Below, piece by piece: positions 23,501-36,400 of a DNA stretch of 64,000 nt. Both the position numbers and the translations under genes were made by a program. Below the pieces are notes generated by a model. It searched no databases. It was not told the DNA's origin and saw nothing but the letters and a program-made list of their open reading frames with translations. The stretch covers positions 496,001-560,000 of the forward strand of contig NDFF03000320.1 in the NCBI GenBank assembly GCA_002150815.3, read 5' to 3'. This DNA comes from Grammothele lineata (Eukaryota > Basidiomycota > Agaricomycetes > Polyporales > Polyporaceae). The first letter of the stretch is position 1; each line of letters starts with the position of its first letter.

Positions 23501-26500
23501 AGATGTGGTACGATACCCCAGTGGCCATCCGGTACTTCGAGTTTGTACGTGGGAAAGAGGAGTTGCTTGTGGTCAACGATCGCGGCTGCGCACGGATTTT
23601 CTCCCTTGTCATGCAGAAGTTCAAGTAAATGGTTTAATAACTTCAAGTGCCAACCACTAATATCCTGACTCTGCATCTAGGCCTGCAGCGATTGAGAACT
23701 TGGCTCCGTCCTCGTCAATCTTTTCCACACCCGATGGCTCATGCTTCCTCGCGCTTGCTCCTTCCAGCGGCACCGGCGATGGTGCACAATCCCTGCGCGC
23801 CTACCACTGGTCCAGCTTTGGCTCTTCGGAGGGCATCACAGTCGATCTCGGCATCTCGATCTCCAATCCCGATGAGTGCGTCGTAACATCGCTCATGTCG
23901 CGTGGCAACGTGCACTTCCTGTCTTTCGACTCCGCTGCTCGGGTCGTACGATCGGTCGCATTTGCTATCACTAGCAAGGTCACCCAATACTTACTCAACG
24001 AGAGCGGTGCAACGCATCTGGAGGGCAAGCAGCAAACCACTCGCCATAATTGCGTTGTCGATTGCCACGCAGATGTATGGACACGATTCCCCGTCGTCCC
24101 AGCCATTCGACGGGAGACTATCACCACTTCCCGTGAGCCGCGCGCCCTCTATTTCGCCTCCGATATCCCCCAGCTTCCGTTTGCGGCTCACTTCTCAAAG
24201 TTGATTGACGAATTCAAACGTACTACCCGCAAACCAGCTGAGAACGAGCTCTCATCCATCCTCGTCAAGTATAGCACCCATGCTGCCTTCCAGGACGAGT
24301 GTTCCTACAACTTGTCCGTTTTCAAGGCAGGGGAATGGCTCGTAGAGCTACTATGCTTAATTCCTATCCACATCGCAGTCACCAGGGATAATCGCTTCGT
24401 ACCCCTTAAAGACGGTGTTTGGTCGACCGAAACTGAGCGTGCACTCCTCGGAGCTGACGTCCCGACACTCGTCAATGCCATCACATTTGGCTGGTACGAA
24501 AGTATCTTCCAGTCCTATATGTCCACTAAGGTAAGCATCTCATTTTTACGTCCTGCTGCCTGCTGTCTGTGTGGCTCACCCCACCTGAATCCCTTCAGCC
24601 CGTCAAGGTCGTCTCCTCTATGGGTACGGCTCTCGTCATTCATGCCAAAGGGTTGACAGATTGTTGATCATCGATGGACATAGGCGAGCAATCAGTTGGC
24701 AAGAGTTATGCACTTAACCACCTTGTCGACACATCTTTCGCTGGCTCCGCAATGCGCACAACAGAGGGCGTGTGGATGTCTGTCACTCCCACGAATGAGG
24801 CGCTCATCGTTGCGCTGGATTTCGAAGGTGCGTCAGCACCACCTCTCAAAACCTGCTTGCCTGTGGAATCGACCCTCCCTTTTTCCAAATTTCAGGAGTT
24901 CATAGTATCGAACGTTCGGCCCAGGAGGATATGTTGCTCGTCCTGTTCAACACCGCTATATCTAATCTTGTAAGTAGTCCTATACCGAGTCGGTCTCTCG
25001 TGGTCCAGATGTATTTTCATAGGTTCTCTTCCGTAACAACTACGCTCTTTCCCGCGACATCACCGGCCTGTTCCAATCATTCCAATCGTCCGCGTCCGTG
25101 CTCGACCCCGATGCCAATCCAGAGCTGTTCAAGTCGTCACTGATGGTGATTATTAAGGCAAGTGTTATAGTTGGGTACCTGGTGGTAAGGCATTGATCTT
25201 ATCCACGGACTGTAGGACGTCCCGGACTCTGACCAGATTGAGATCAAGAAGGAGTAATTTGTCCACGAATGTCTAACGGAAGCATAAATTGATCCATGCT
25301 ACAGGTTCGAAAACAAATTCCGACAGATCGTCCAGACGGAACAGGACATGAACTTCATCTCGCGCTTGCATCGGGGTCGTGACATGAACATTATCCCTTG
25401 GCCCGTGATAGAGTCCAAGCGGTTCTACACACTTTTCAAGACGGTCAGGAAGCGACTAGTTCAAGAAGATAGCACACATCCGCCGGGGGCTGTCTTCCTC
25501 GATACCGTCAAAACGCTCATGGCGAAGCTGAAGGTGAGCCGGCCCTTTGACGCCCACAACATTGTCATATCTCGAACGACAACCACGCAGGCAAACGATT
25601 GGGGAGCAATGTCGCGTACGTTCCAGAGCTTGGCCGCAACGCACGCAGAATCATTAATCAGTACTCTCGGATTCTAGAAACCATGGCCGCTCGTCGGGTT
25701 CAGCTCTTGCGGTCCATACTTCCGAAAGCTTTTGCCTTCGGTGCCGAGGAGCTCGAGCCCTCATTTGAACCCCTCAAGGTTTGCAGCCTTACCATGTTCT
25801 TACTACATTACCAATACTCACGCGGATAATGGTAGGAATTTGATACAAAGAATGTCATCAACGCAGAAGACATCACGCATATGTTGTTCCTTGCAAGTGA
25901 CGGACCTCCAGGCCAGCCGTCGAGTCGCGAAGACATGCTCAAAGTGCTTTGTGACTCTTGGGGCCAATATGATCGACGCTCCGCCTGTTCCGAGCCGACA
26001 TGGAAGCAAGATCTTCAAGTATTCCTTGACGAGATTGTCCGCGCGCGGGATCGACATGTCAGGGCGTGGCTCAATGCCAATACATCTACATATGGGACCA
26101 AGCACGCCGAGATCCAAGACTTGTTCCGGCATACCGATAATGTTGTGGATGAGCTGAAGTCAAGTGTTCGCTTGTGCAGCTTCCATTGCGACCAGTGCAG
26201 CCTTTCCTGTCTCCTTGGGCGGAACCACGACGGTGAACACGCGTGCCGCACCAACCATCGCTGCGTGCATATGTGCCAGTACAAGGAGGCCGAACATGGC
26301 GACGCCGAGCCATGCGGACTTCCGTAAGTGTTGCCGAGCATCCTCGAAGCCGCTATCGATACACTGACTATGCTTTCAAATAAGTGCGGGTCACCCAGGC
26401 ACACATCTGTGAGCAAGATTTGTTCCTCTTTGCGATGATGTCTGACAATCACTGGGTCCTTTACTTCATCAGCTGTGAGGTGACAGAGCATCTCTGTGGC

Positions 26501-29327
26501 CAGAAATGCAAGTTGAGCGACAAGAAAGGGTGTCAGACAGCGTGTGTGAAGGTATGTTCAAGCAAACTCAGTTTGCTATATTGATATACAGCTCATCGTC
26601 GCTGTGCTAGTCGGTCGACCACGAGGACCCAGAACATGTGTGTTCCGCGACCGTGCACGAATGCGGTTCGGTGCGTCTCTATGGTGCATACTAATTATAT
26701 TGTGCAGTACGTTGATGCATTATTCAGCCTTGCAGCCTCTCCGAAGTTTTGCTCCAGGATGGGAGTCGTTTTTCTTGCACTGGGCTGTGCAGGATTCCGA
26801 GGCAAGTGCAGTCACGAATTTGTCGATTGCACGGATCCTAAACTTGCTTATGATAGCAATGACATTCATCAGGAACATCGATGCAGCAACTCACAATGCC
26901 CAATCGATTGCCAGCTCTGCAAGAGTCTCTGCTCCGAGCATAACCATCTTCATGGTTTGGACCTTTCTGCTGTACACCTTTGCGGGTTCGTACCACATTC
27001 AATAGCCTGTGTTCCATATATCTGATTATGGCCACCAGGAAAGAGCATACATGCAAAGCTCTTTGTGCAGCCCAAGGGGTCTGCAAGATCGAGACTACCC
27101 CCCATTCGATAGAAGCAACATTCGTCGGACGTCATGAGAGCTTCCAGTATACCAAGGTCAGTATTTCTTACTACCAGCGCGTCAATGTATTTATCGACGA
27201 TCATATAGTTTACTCAAGGTGATACGCATCCAGTCTCGCTGTATTTTTCTTACAGTACTAATTAGTGTTATTCGCCCTAGTTTCACGGCGGCTTCAGTGC
27301 GATATTAGCATTCCTCCCGGGGAAATCGTCCACCAAGGGTCCCACTCGCATTCACGCGATCCCGACACGTTCCACTTTTGCGACGAGCAGTATGCGTGGC
27401 TCCTGTGGATCATACACTTGGTATGCTTACGCGTGATATTCTCAGATGCCCCAACTGCTCCTACGTCTGTACCTTACCTCTAGGTAATACCGATGTCAGG
27501 CTTATTAGTTGCCTCGCTAATGTTCCTGTACCGTAGGGCATGTCCAGGAGCACGAGACTAGTCACGGGTCAATGTCAGCGACTCAATGGACTGTTGCCGG
27601 TCCTGATGGAACAGCGCTCGAAGTTGACGGCCACAAGTTTGCGAACAACGACAGCGGTGCGCCCATGATGTGCTCGATGTACTGTCGCTCCTTGGGACGT
27701 CACGTGCACGTCAATTTCTGTTGGACCTTGGATGCATCAGCCCCATGCGGTGGAGCTGAGTATCAGCATATCCGCACACCTCTGGAACCCCAGCTCGATC
27801 GCCCCAAAGATTGGGTTACGCACAACCTGTATTGGAGGCGTATTGGTATGTTTTACAACGGGTATTGCAAGCTTGATCTAACTGTGAATGTTTCTCACAG
27901 GTTTCAAGGGTGAGTCTTCCTGGAATTCTTGACGACCCCGGGTTTGAATTAACAATTTCTAGATCCCTACTCACAGGAAGATCAAGCAAACTTCGCCAAG
28001 TGGTGAGCATTGAGTAGATGATTATAACATCATATAGCTTACAAGAAATCGTAGTGATAGTATGTGCAGCGGTACGTCTCAACGCAGCAAGGAGACGGCA
28101 TCGTGCCTCATCTAAAATCATGTTAATTTCTCTAGGGCAGGAACATACATCCAATGCACACGGCGGTGCCGCTCAACCTTCCTACTGCACACTTCCGATT
28201 CTACACGCTCCTCAGTCTCAAGGTGACCGCGCTCTTGTTGGCAATGGGCTTGGCTACATCTCTAGGGATGGGCATGTATTCGAGTGTCGCAATCCTACAA
28301 TGATGCAACAGGCCTACCACGTGTCAGTACTTTGCTCATAATATCCAGGAACTCCATTTGACCATCCTCTTTCATTAGTATCTTTGTGATAGACCGGTCA
28401 GCTTTCTTTATTCCGACTTATGCGGCTTTGATGCTTTTGAACTGATCCTTTCAAATACTACTAGCTCGGGTTCAATGTCTTGCAATGATCGTCGTCCTCT
28501 CGGGCACACCGCAAATTCTCGGCTGATTCAGGTTGCCCACAATGATCGCCTTGGCGCGGTGTATTCCTCTTTACAAGAGTTTTGGGAAGAACGCGATCGT
28601 GTTGCTACGGCTGCTGGTGCTGTCCGCAGAGACGCGTATTCCATCATCATGTTCGACCACGAAGTCGACACTGTGATCTCCCACGACTTCGCCAGTGCTC
28701 CTGGTCAGCTGCTGAACGCTGTCTTAGCTTATCACGCGAGGGGAGGCACAAATTACGACCTAGCTCTGCAAAATGCTCAGCAATGCATGGATCTTCACTG
28801 GAGCACGGAAAGGTATGAATGTCGATTGAGAGTATATATAGGCCCCTGACAGTATCGGCTCCCTAGAGCACCTGTGATTATTTTCTTGTCCGACGGCGAG
28901 TGCCACATCTCAGACGGGGCCATGCGTGATCTCTGCCGGCGCGCAGTCGCTCTCGGGTATGGATATCTACAGTCTGTCGGCTCTCTAACTCGTAAGACTG
29001 ACCAACAATCTATCACCTAATAGGAGACCGCTCTCCTTCCACGCTGTTGCCTTTGGACCGAGTGTGGAACGACTACGGCAAATGGCACAGATTGCTACCA
29101 TGATCGAGAACGGGACCCCACCAGATCCCCTGCGTCCTCACGTGCCCTCGTCATATCACGCAGCCATCAACACTGTGAGTCTTCAAAGCGACCCCTCCCG
29201 AAGGGTAACGGCACAAAATTTGTGTACAAAACTGACGTTACTTTAGGTCCGTCTGGCAGAAACGTTCCTCGCGATCGCAGACTCTCTTGCGAAGCCTCGC
29301 GGGGCTCTCGTTCCACGCCGAGGATAG
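20501..29327 (+). CDS. Giant GTPase / Cys-His-rich / vWA protein, tandem copy A
   Basis: 41 exons, 2174 aa: 20501..20624, 20685..20877, 20931..21116, 21176..21383, 21444..21634, 21689..21955, 22006..22091, 22141..22756, 22808..22851, 22904..23099, 23159..23369, 23422..23624, 23681..24530, 24599..24623, 24684..24827, 24896..24969, 25023..25157, 25216..25253, 25305..25533, 25591..25615, 25678..25778, 25836..26323, 26385..26408, 26473..26551, 26611..26670, 26728..26801, 26857..26985, 27039..27156, 27209..27218, 27281..27389, 27446..27483, 27537..27845, 27901..27909, 27963..28002, 28055..28071, 28136..28322, 28379..28396, 28465..28812, 28867..28956, 29024..29174, 29247..29327. Domains: an unassigned N-terminal module with helical segments; a region rich in beta-type motifs (about 650-1120, AYHWSSFGSSEG); a GTPase domain with G1 GEQSVGKS (1134-1141), switch TTEGVW, G3 DFEG (1179-1182) and KD (1251-1252), as in the GBP/VLIG/Sey1 branch of dynamin-like GTPases; a Cys/His-rich array (about 1490-1915); a vWA domain with MIDAS DRSGS (from D1951), GGT (T2047) and LSDGE (D2077). 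Two introns use GC donors. No breaks seen. Function unknown. Confidence 0.88.
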
Positions 29328-30458
29328 GAAATATCTGTGCATTGGTAACACCTCCCCCACTTCGAATAATGTGTCTACCTCCGAAACGCTTCGCTATGCA
29401 ATTCCTCCCAGTACTGTCCCGTCCTATCTTCCCTTACTCGACTTACCGCAAATCCGTTGTATTGATTGTATGATTGCTGCTCATGTGTGGAATGATATTC
29501 CATTGAGTGTTTGATTCGTATTGTACCGTTCGAATGGCTGAGTTTCGTGCTGTGCTGGTGGAAGTTACCGTTAATTCGCCACCCCGCTGACAACGTCTTC
29601 GATACTCGACATTAGAGCCTCACAACAGCTACATGGGTATTATCGAAGCTCTGGCGGTTGGCACTGGGTTTCTGACGGTGGCTTACCCAGCTATTGAGCT
29701 GCATCTGTCTATCCCACGTCATGCTCGTTCCAAGACGGCTCCGATCACGGGAGGAAGCGGAATGTTTTGCAGCGATTGCGCAAGGAACGAGCGACATGCT
29801 CTCGGATTCTCGCAACGGCGTACCGTGAACCACGACGATTCGATATCGCGCGACTGGCGTTGTCGTGAGTCGGAAGCATAGCTACACAAAATTCAGGGCC
29901 ACTCCCGGAGAGCGGCTGCGTGAGGCTCGCGTGAGGCCCCGGGGTGTAAGGGGAAAGGGAGAGGGAAGGGAAGACAGTCGTCACTGCAGACGCCACAGCC
30001 TGCCCAGAGGGGAGATGCAGGACTAAGGCTGTAGGGGATGAGGTTGAGGTGAGGGGCGACCCGGAGCCTGCGATACAGCCACAGCTCCAGGGGCCGATAA
30101 GTGCTGGGCAGTGTTAATGGAGGAGGAGGAGGGTGATTTTGACCGGCATGGCGCATCGCGGCGGCGCATCGGATGACAGACGACCGTGGACGGGCGGATA
30201 GACGCCTGTCTGACGCGCCATCGTGACAGTGTCAGTGACACGGCCCGGCCGACGCGTCTTACCAGCTACCGCAGCTCACTGTCTCTGGGTGTCCCTTGCA
30301 GTTGCTGCACTCCCTTGGGGAGAACTCTTCTGCCCTGCCCTCTCAAATGTCATCCTCGATCGAGCAAGATGGTGCTGCGGGTGAGAAAATGAAACAACTC
30401 GGTACGCCTTATCTTGCGCCTCCGCGACGCGGTCCTTCACCCTACCCCTCGCTTTACC
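29328..30458. other. Intergenic region between tandem giant genes
   Basis: 1131 bp between the stop of copy A and the chosen start of copy B. Short open frames exist (for example 29633-29881) but none has family features or a splice partner. It should contain the copy A terminator and the copy B promoter. An alternative upstream ATG for copy B at 30347 opens a short frame that is not needed to explain the gene. Confidence 0.45.
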
Positions 30459-33400
30459 ATGTCCTCACCACTGGGTGCTACCTTTGCGCCTCCCAGTACC
30501 TTTCCAGATGTGATTGGTGAGCTCGAGTTGATTATTTGCATTCTCGGATCTCTCATCCGCCTAATTCAAGCTGGACCTATAACCCAGGGCAACCGATCAG
30601 AGTCGCCGACACGCCCCGTTCCAAATGCGTTGCCCGCTGAGCCCTATACCGTAACGCACCCCGGCAGTGATATTCAGCGGCCCAAGACCGAAGCCTCGAA
30701 CAACAACGAGCTTTCAGGAGAACGTCGAGGTCGTGGTAACAACAGCGCATCTCTTGAGTTGAACCCACCAGACATCGAGAGTCCACAACGCCCCCAGAAC
30801 CTTGATCTTGCGCTGAAGATTCCGGGATGCTATCGAGTCCTGGACTTGATCCACGACCAGGGTTCTAGCGGCCTCGGTAAGAATACGGACCTACTTGATT
30901 TGGCATTGTGTTGATCTAGGCTTCCTTTAGTCGACAAGATCATCATCGAGCAGGATGCCCTTGGTCGCTTCATCAATGACATCCGTCCAGGGGCGTATAC
31001 CTCGATTACCAAGGTCGATTTCCACGCACTCGATCAACTCGAGATCAAGCCGCTGGGCATTTATGGAAGCAAGCCGTCCATCGTGCAATACCTTCAAAAG
31101 AAGGCTTTCGTCAATGAAGAGATGTACGCTAAAGAAACTTGGACAAACGCACCTGCTGACCGTTCCACAGCGCCACCGACTTGTTATCACCGATTGACGC
31201 ATCAACAAGACGAGGACGGCCTTTTCTGAGGCCTGGCATGTACATCTTTCACCCTCAATGTGATGGCAGCAGCTTCCTCGTGGTATTCTGGCCGGAAGAC
31301 ACGACGTGGGACGATAATTCGGCGTCTTCTGTTCGCAAGAACAGGATTACCTTTATGCGGTATGTAACGAACCAGGGTAGTCATCGTATTTCAAGTCCCT
31401 CATACGCGCCAACAGGTATCTTACAAAGATCGCTGATCAGGTGGCATGCCTGATCTCGGACGAGCACGCCGAAGCAGTCGTATGGCGACAGGATGAGTCT
31501 CGTAGTGACGATGAGAGTCTAGACGACGAGGACTCCGACCGACTCTTTGCTTTCGAAGTCTCGAAGACGAACGAGCAGGAAGAAGGGGTGATATCGAGGC
31601 CTGGCTTTGAGGTCTGTAACGGTGCATGACCTGATTTGGGTATTTCTCAACGTCCTGCGTCTTAGATCCGCACTCCCCTCGCCATCCCGAAGACTGCCGT
31701 AGGCGTCGATACAGTGACGCTGGATATGTTGCGCCCTCGGCTCGTACGAGGTGAGACTCAGCAAGGTATTCTTACTGCTACGTACGTCGCCGGTCACAAG
31801 AAGACCGAGACGAAAAGAGAACGTCTTTCTGAAGTAAGGCTAAGAGACATATTGTATGTTAGTACTTGTACGGCGCCAGAGCTGTTACTGACTATCTCCA
31901 CCCTGGCAGGAAAAGAAGTGTCGTTCGTTTGGGCAACGAGTTGTCGTCAGATGGGCTCCGTGTCTTGCTGCAGCTCGGGCTGAGACACAAAGAATCTGGG
32001 GCTGTCGCAGAGTATGAGCAGGCCCTGCAAGTCGTCCGCCGAGAAGCCAATGAAACTTTGAAGCAAGAGCTGGACCAGATGATAACCCGCATCGACGGAG
32101 AGTCGAAGATCGTTGAGGCCAATATGGTGGAATATCTGACGAGTGTCGTGATGAAACAATTCCCGTCTGTAAACAGTCTCGCATCATCACGACGAGAGCC
32201 TTAACATTTCACAGGACTCTGCTTCAACGCTCCGTGCCTGAGAACCTCGACCCCTCTAATGTTCCTCTGCCCCTCGATACCGGTACTAGCTTCTATAACC
32301 TCTACATGGGATTTCAAGCTAATTGTAACACAGAGTACATACCAAACCTTTGCGCGATGTATCCGGAGATTAGTACTCTGCTTGATGAAGCTCCCCGCCG
32401 TCCCAAGCTCAAGGCCGTCAGTTCCGACGTCTACAAAGGGCTCAAAGAACGCATCCTCACTCTTGATTTCCTCCTCTCGGCTGAAACTGGTTTGGATACC
32501 GACCAGCGCACAGAACTTGTGAAATCAACGCTTGAGAAGGGATACAGGCAGTCCTCACAGGCGCAGAATGGCCCATGGTTCGTGAAGGTTTCGATGAAGG
32601 CTGTGAGCTTCCTCTTCGGCTCGTCCGAGTCTCCCCGGACCACCGTCGAAGTGCCCAAAGACGTCACCAACATCGACGACGCAACATTTATGGCTCAGAT
32701 CCCGGTCATTGCTGATCGCTCTCCGGCTCTCGTCGACGCACTCGCCAATGTCACCGACCTGGCACAGAAACACTTCCGCGATAACATCAAGAGAGAGTCG
32801 AAGGACTTCGCTCGCAAGATTCGCAATATCCAGCGCAACGCCTGTCGGGAGCAGATCACGCAGAAGGTCAGGATCAATGAGTCAAACAAGCTCGAAGCGC
32901 TTCACGCGAGTATCTTGCACACGCTGCGATCAAGTTTGGGCGAGGCCTCTGCGAAGTAAGTTGTACATGGCGCCATTTTCATCTTTTCTCAAAAGTTCTG
33001 TTCTAGACAGACTGTTACATTGAAATCCGTTTCGTCGGACACATCGTCCTTTAGCTACAGTAAGGTTATCAAAATATCGACTATATTTGCCGCTGAATTT
33101 CTCACATCGTTAGATTCTCAACATTGGTACAGCGCTACCTGGGTGGAAGAGAATCTGACTGATCCCGAAATGATGTACACTCTCTACCCTCTCGAGCTTG
33201 TACAAGATGACCACCAACGCATGCAGGAAGACTCCGGACACATCCCAACGCCAAAGATTCACTCCCAATCTTCCGTGTCATTCAGCTTGCCTGTAGATAC
33301 CTCCATCCTGTGAGTATGACCTGGTGTAACCTTTCGAGACAAGGATTGCTGTTCTAACTCCAACGCAGATACTGCCACCTCCTTCCCAAGGGATTTTGTC

Positions 33401-36400
33401 TTCTCGTAACGCGTGACCGTTCCGGAGATTGTCAGGTATACGCCTCGCAAATGGCGGGTCTCAGCAGTGCAGTCCACCGGCAAGCCAAGAAGCCGTTGAG
33501 GAAAGACAAGATTGGAGATCACTTCCTGTTAGCATACGATGAGACCACTCGCATCCTCGCCGTCTGTGGTTTCCTAGGGGTAAGCTGCTCTCATGCCCTA
33601 CGTGGCGCAGCACTGACTACGTGTACAGCGGGAGAATCTTCTCCAGCTGCATACGTTCGAGTTCGACGAAACATACGCTTCGCTTCAGGGCAGAGGGACT
33701 CCCGTCAACTTAAGCAGCTGGTATGACTCTGCTGTGTCGATTAAGCATCTTGAGTTTGTCAACGGAACGGAAGAACTCATGCTCGTGGATGAGCTTTGTC
33801 GAGCTCGGATATTCTCCCTAATCACGTTGCAATTCCGGTAGGTGATCTCATTGCTGCTGTGCCCTACCAAGGCTTAATATTATCGCCTCCGATTCTAGCC
33901 CGGCAACTTGCCAGTTGACGAGTAGGCCACGCTCAGTTCACTCAACTCCGGACGGGTCGTGCTTCATCGCCGTCGACGACGCTACTGACAGCAATGACGA
34001 AGTCTCTCTTTGCGCCTATCACTGGTCGAGCTTTGGGTCGTCCGAAGGTATCAGAATCAATATTCCCAAGGCGGTCAGCTACGGCTGCGTCGTCACGTCT
34101 TTCCACTCCCGCAGCAATGTGTTTCTGCTCGGTCTCGACTTAGACAAAGGAACAGTGCCATCCGTTGCGTTCACCATCACTCGTCGGGTCACGGAATTTA
34201 CATTCAAGGAGAGAGGTGGTCCAACCACCGCCCGTCAGCAGCAGATGACCCGCAACAACAGTATCATCGACTGCCACTCGGAAGTGTGGAGCCGATTCCC
34301 AGTTGTGCCCGCTGTTCGGCGGGAGACAATCGTTTCGGGTCGCCGCGAGCCTCGTTCACTAGTATTCGTATCCAACCTCCGCCACTCCCCTTTCGAAGAC
34401 CACTACGCTGCTCTCATCGAAGACTTCGAGCGAACTACTCGCAAACCGGTCGGCGACGAGCTGAAGGACGTCCACATCGTCACGGTGAACCACGACAGTT
34501 TTTTGGAGGAAGATGCTTGTGAACGCTCCATGTTCTGCGCAGGAGAGTGGCTCGTTGAACTTCTCTGCCTCATCCCAATCCACATTGCTGTCACTCGGGA
34601 TAACCGCTTCGTACCGCTGAAGGATGGTATCTGGTCGGCCGAACTTGAGAAGACGCTACTGGGTGCAGATGTTGCGAAGATTGTCGACTCGATCACCTTC
34701 GGGTGGTATGAGTCTCTCTTCCAGTCATACATGGCTAAGAAGGTTGGTCCCATCCGCACGCTACGTTAGGCATGTACTTGCAACTGACTAACACGCTCTC
34801 CAGCCCGTGAAGGTAGTGTCTTCAATGGGTACGTGGTCGGTTTCGTGCTAGCAGTAATCACACTACTCATGTTTGGGATAGGCGAGCAATCCGTAGGCAA
34901 GAGCTTTGCATTGAACCACCTGGTTGACACGTCCTTTGCTGGTTCAGCAATGCGCACAACCGAGGGAGTGTGGATGTCTGTTACCCCGACCAATGATGCG
35001 CTTATTGTCGCTCTTGATTTCGAAGGTATGTCAAATTCACACTGATCAATTAAATATTGTTTTTAACACCAGCATCAGGCGTCCACAGCATCGAACGCTC
35101 TGCTCAAGAAGACACACTGCTCGTTCTATTCAACACGGCAATCTCTAATCTTGTATGCCATGACTTGAGCTCGTTTTTTGATGGTGCTCACATCTTCATT
35201 AGGTACTCTTCCGCAACAACTTCGCGCTATCTCGGGACATCACAGGTCTCTTCCAGTCGTTCCAGTCTTCTGCGTCTGTTCTTGACCCTCAAGCAAACCC
35301 GATGCTCTTCCAGTCCACTCTCGTTATTATCATCAAGGTCAGATTGGTTGCACGATGGGCCTTTTCTTACTTATCTATCCTGACTTTGATCTCCGTAGGA
35401 TGTCGTCGAGTCTGATAAGAATGAGATAAAGAAGGAGTAAGCCTTTTGAAGGAATACGTGTTGTCTCATGCTCACCTTTCCTCAAGGTTCTATCTCAAGT
35501 TTCAGCAGATCGTCCAAGCAGAGCAAGCTATGAATTTTATCTCTCGCTTGCATCGCAACAGGCTCGACATTGTTCCTTGGCCCGTCATCGAGTCGAAGCA
35601 ATTCTATACGCTTTTTAAAGCCATTAAGAAGCGTCTTGACCAACAGCCCGTGACTCACGCAGGCGGTGCTATCTTCCTCCAGACGATGAAAACCCTCATG
35701 GCGAAGCTGAAGGTATGTACATGTCCACTGCAAGTAGAGCAGAAAGGATGGCGGATATTGATTAAAATTCATAGGCGAACGACTGGGGTGCAATGTCGCG
35801 TAAGTCGTGTTTGAAGTGCCGATCATACTGGAAGACACTGACACGAATCCATCTCGTTTGTTAGAAAATCTTGCTGCCCACCGAGCACACCTCCTTCTGA
35901 CACTCCTGCCGAAGGCACTTGCGTTTGGCGCAGCCGAAGTTATCCCCGATTTCGAGCCATTGATGGTGTGTCATATCGCTCTCAGAGTTGGGTCCCGGGA
36001 TGGCGTTAAGGAATCGATTGCTTTGCGTCAGGACTTCGACTCAGCAACGGTGATCGAAGCTGCAGACACTCCGGCTCGTCTATTTCTGGGTGACATCGGT
36101 CCTGCAGGCCAGCCTGGGAGCCGAGCCGAGATGATTCAAGCGCTCAGCGGTTCATGGGAACAATTCGGCGAGCGCTTCTCGCTCCAAGAGCCCGAGTGGA
36201 AGCAGCAGCTCCAGGCCTCTTTGGATCATGCAGTTGATCTCCGTTCCGCCCACGTCCGGATCTGGCTCGACGCCAACACCACCAAATTCGCTCCAAACCA
36301 TGCCGACGTGCTCGATCTGTACCGGAAGTTTGAAGAAGTCACCATCGACCTCAAGTCAAGTGTTCGGTTGTGCAGTGCGCAATGTGCCGAGTGCAACCTC

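Noticed and set aside
29633..29881. An 82-codon frame between the giant genes as a small gene
   Set aside because: No features, no conserved partner after copy B, and composition like neighbouring noncoding sequence.
30347..30520. Upstream ATG at 30347 as start of giant gene B
   Set aside because: It opens a frame that ends at 30518 and joins the conserved frame only through an arbitrary splice; the ATG at 30459 joins in phase through an intron with a good donor, a CTAAT branch-like site and a CAG acceptor.
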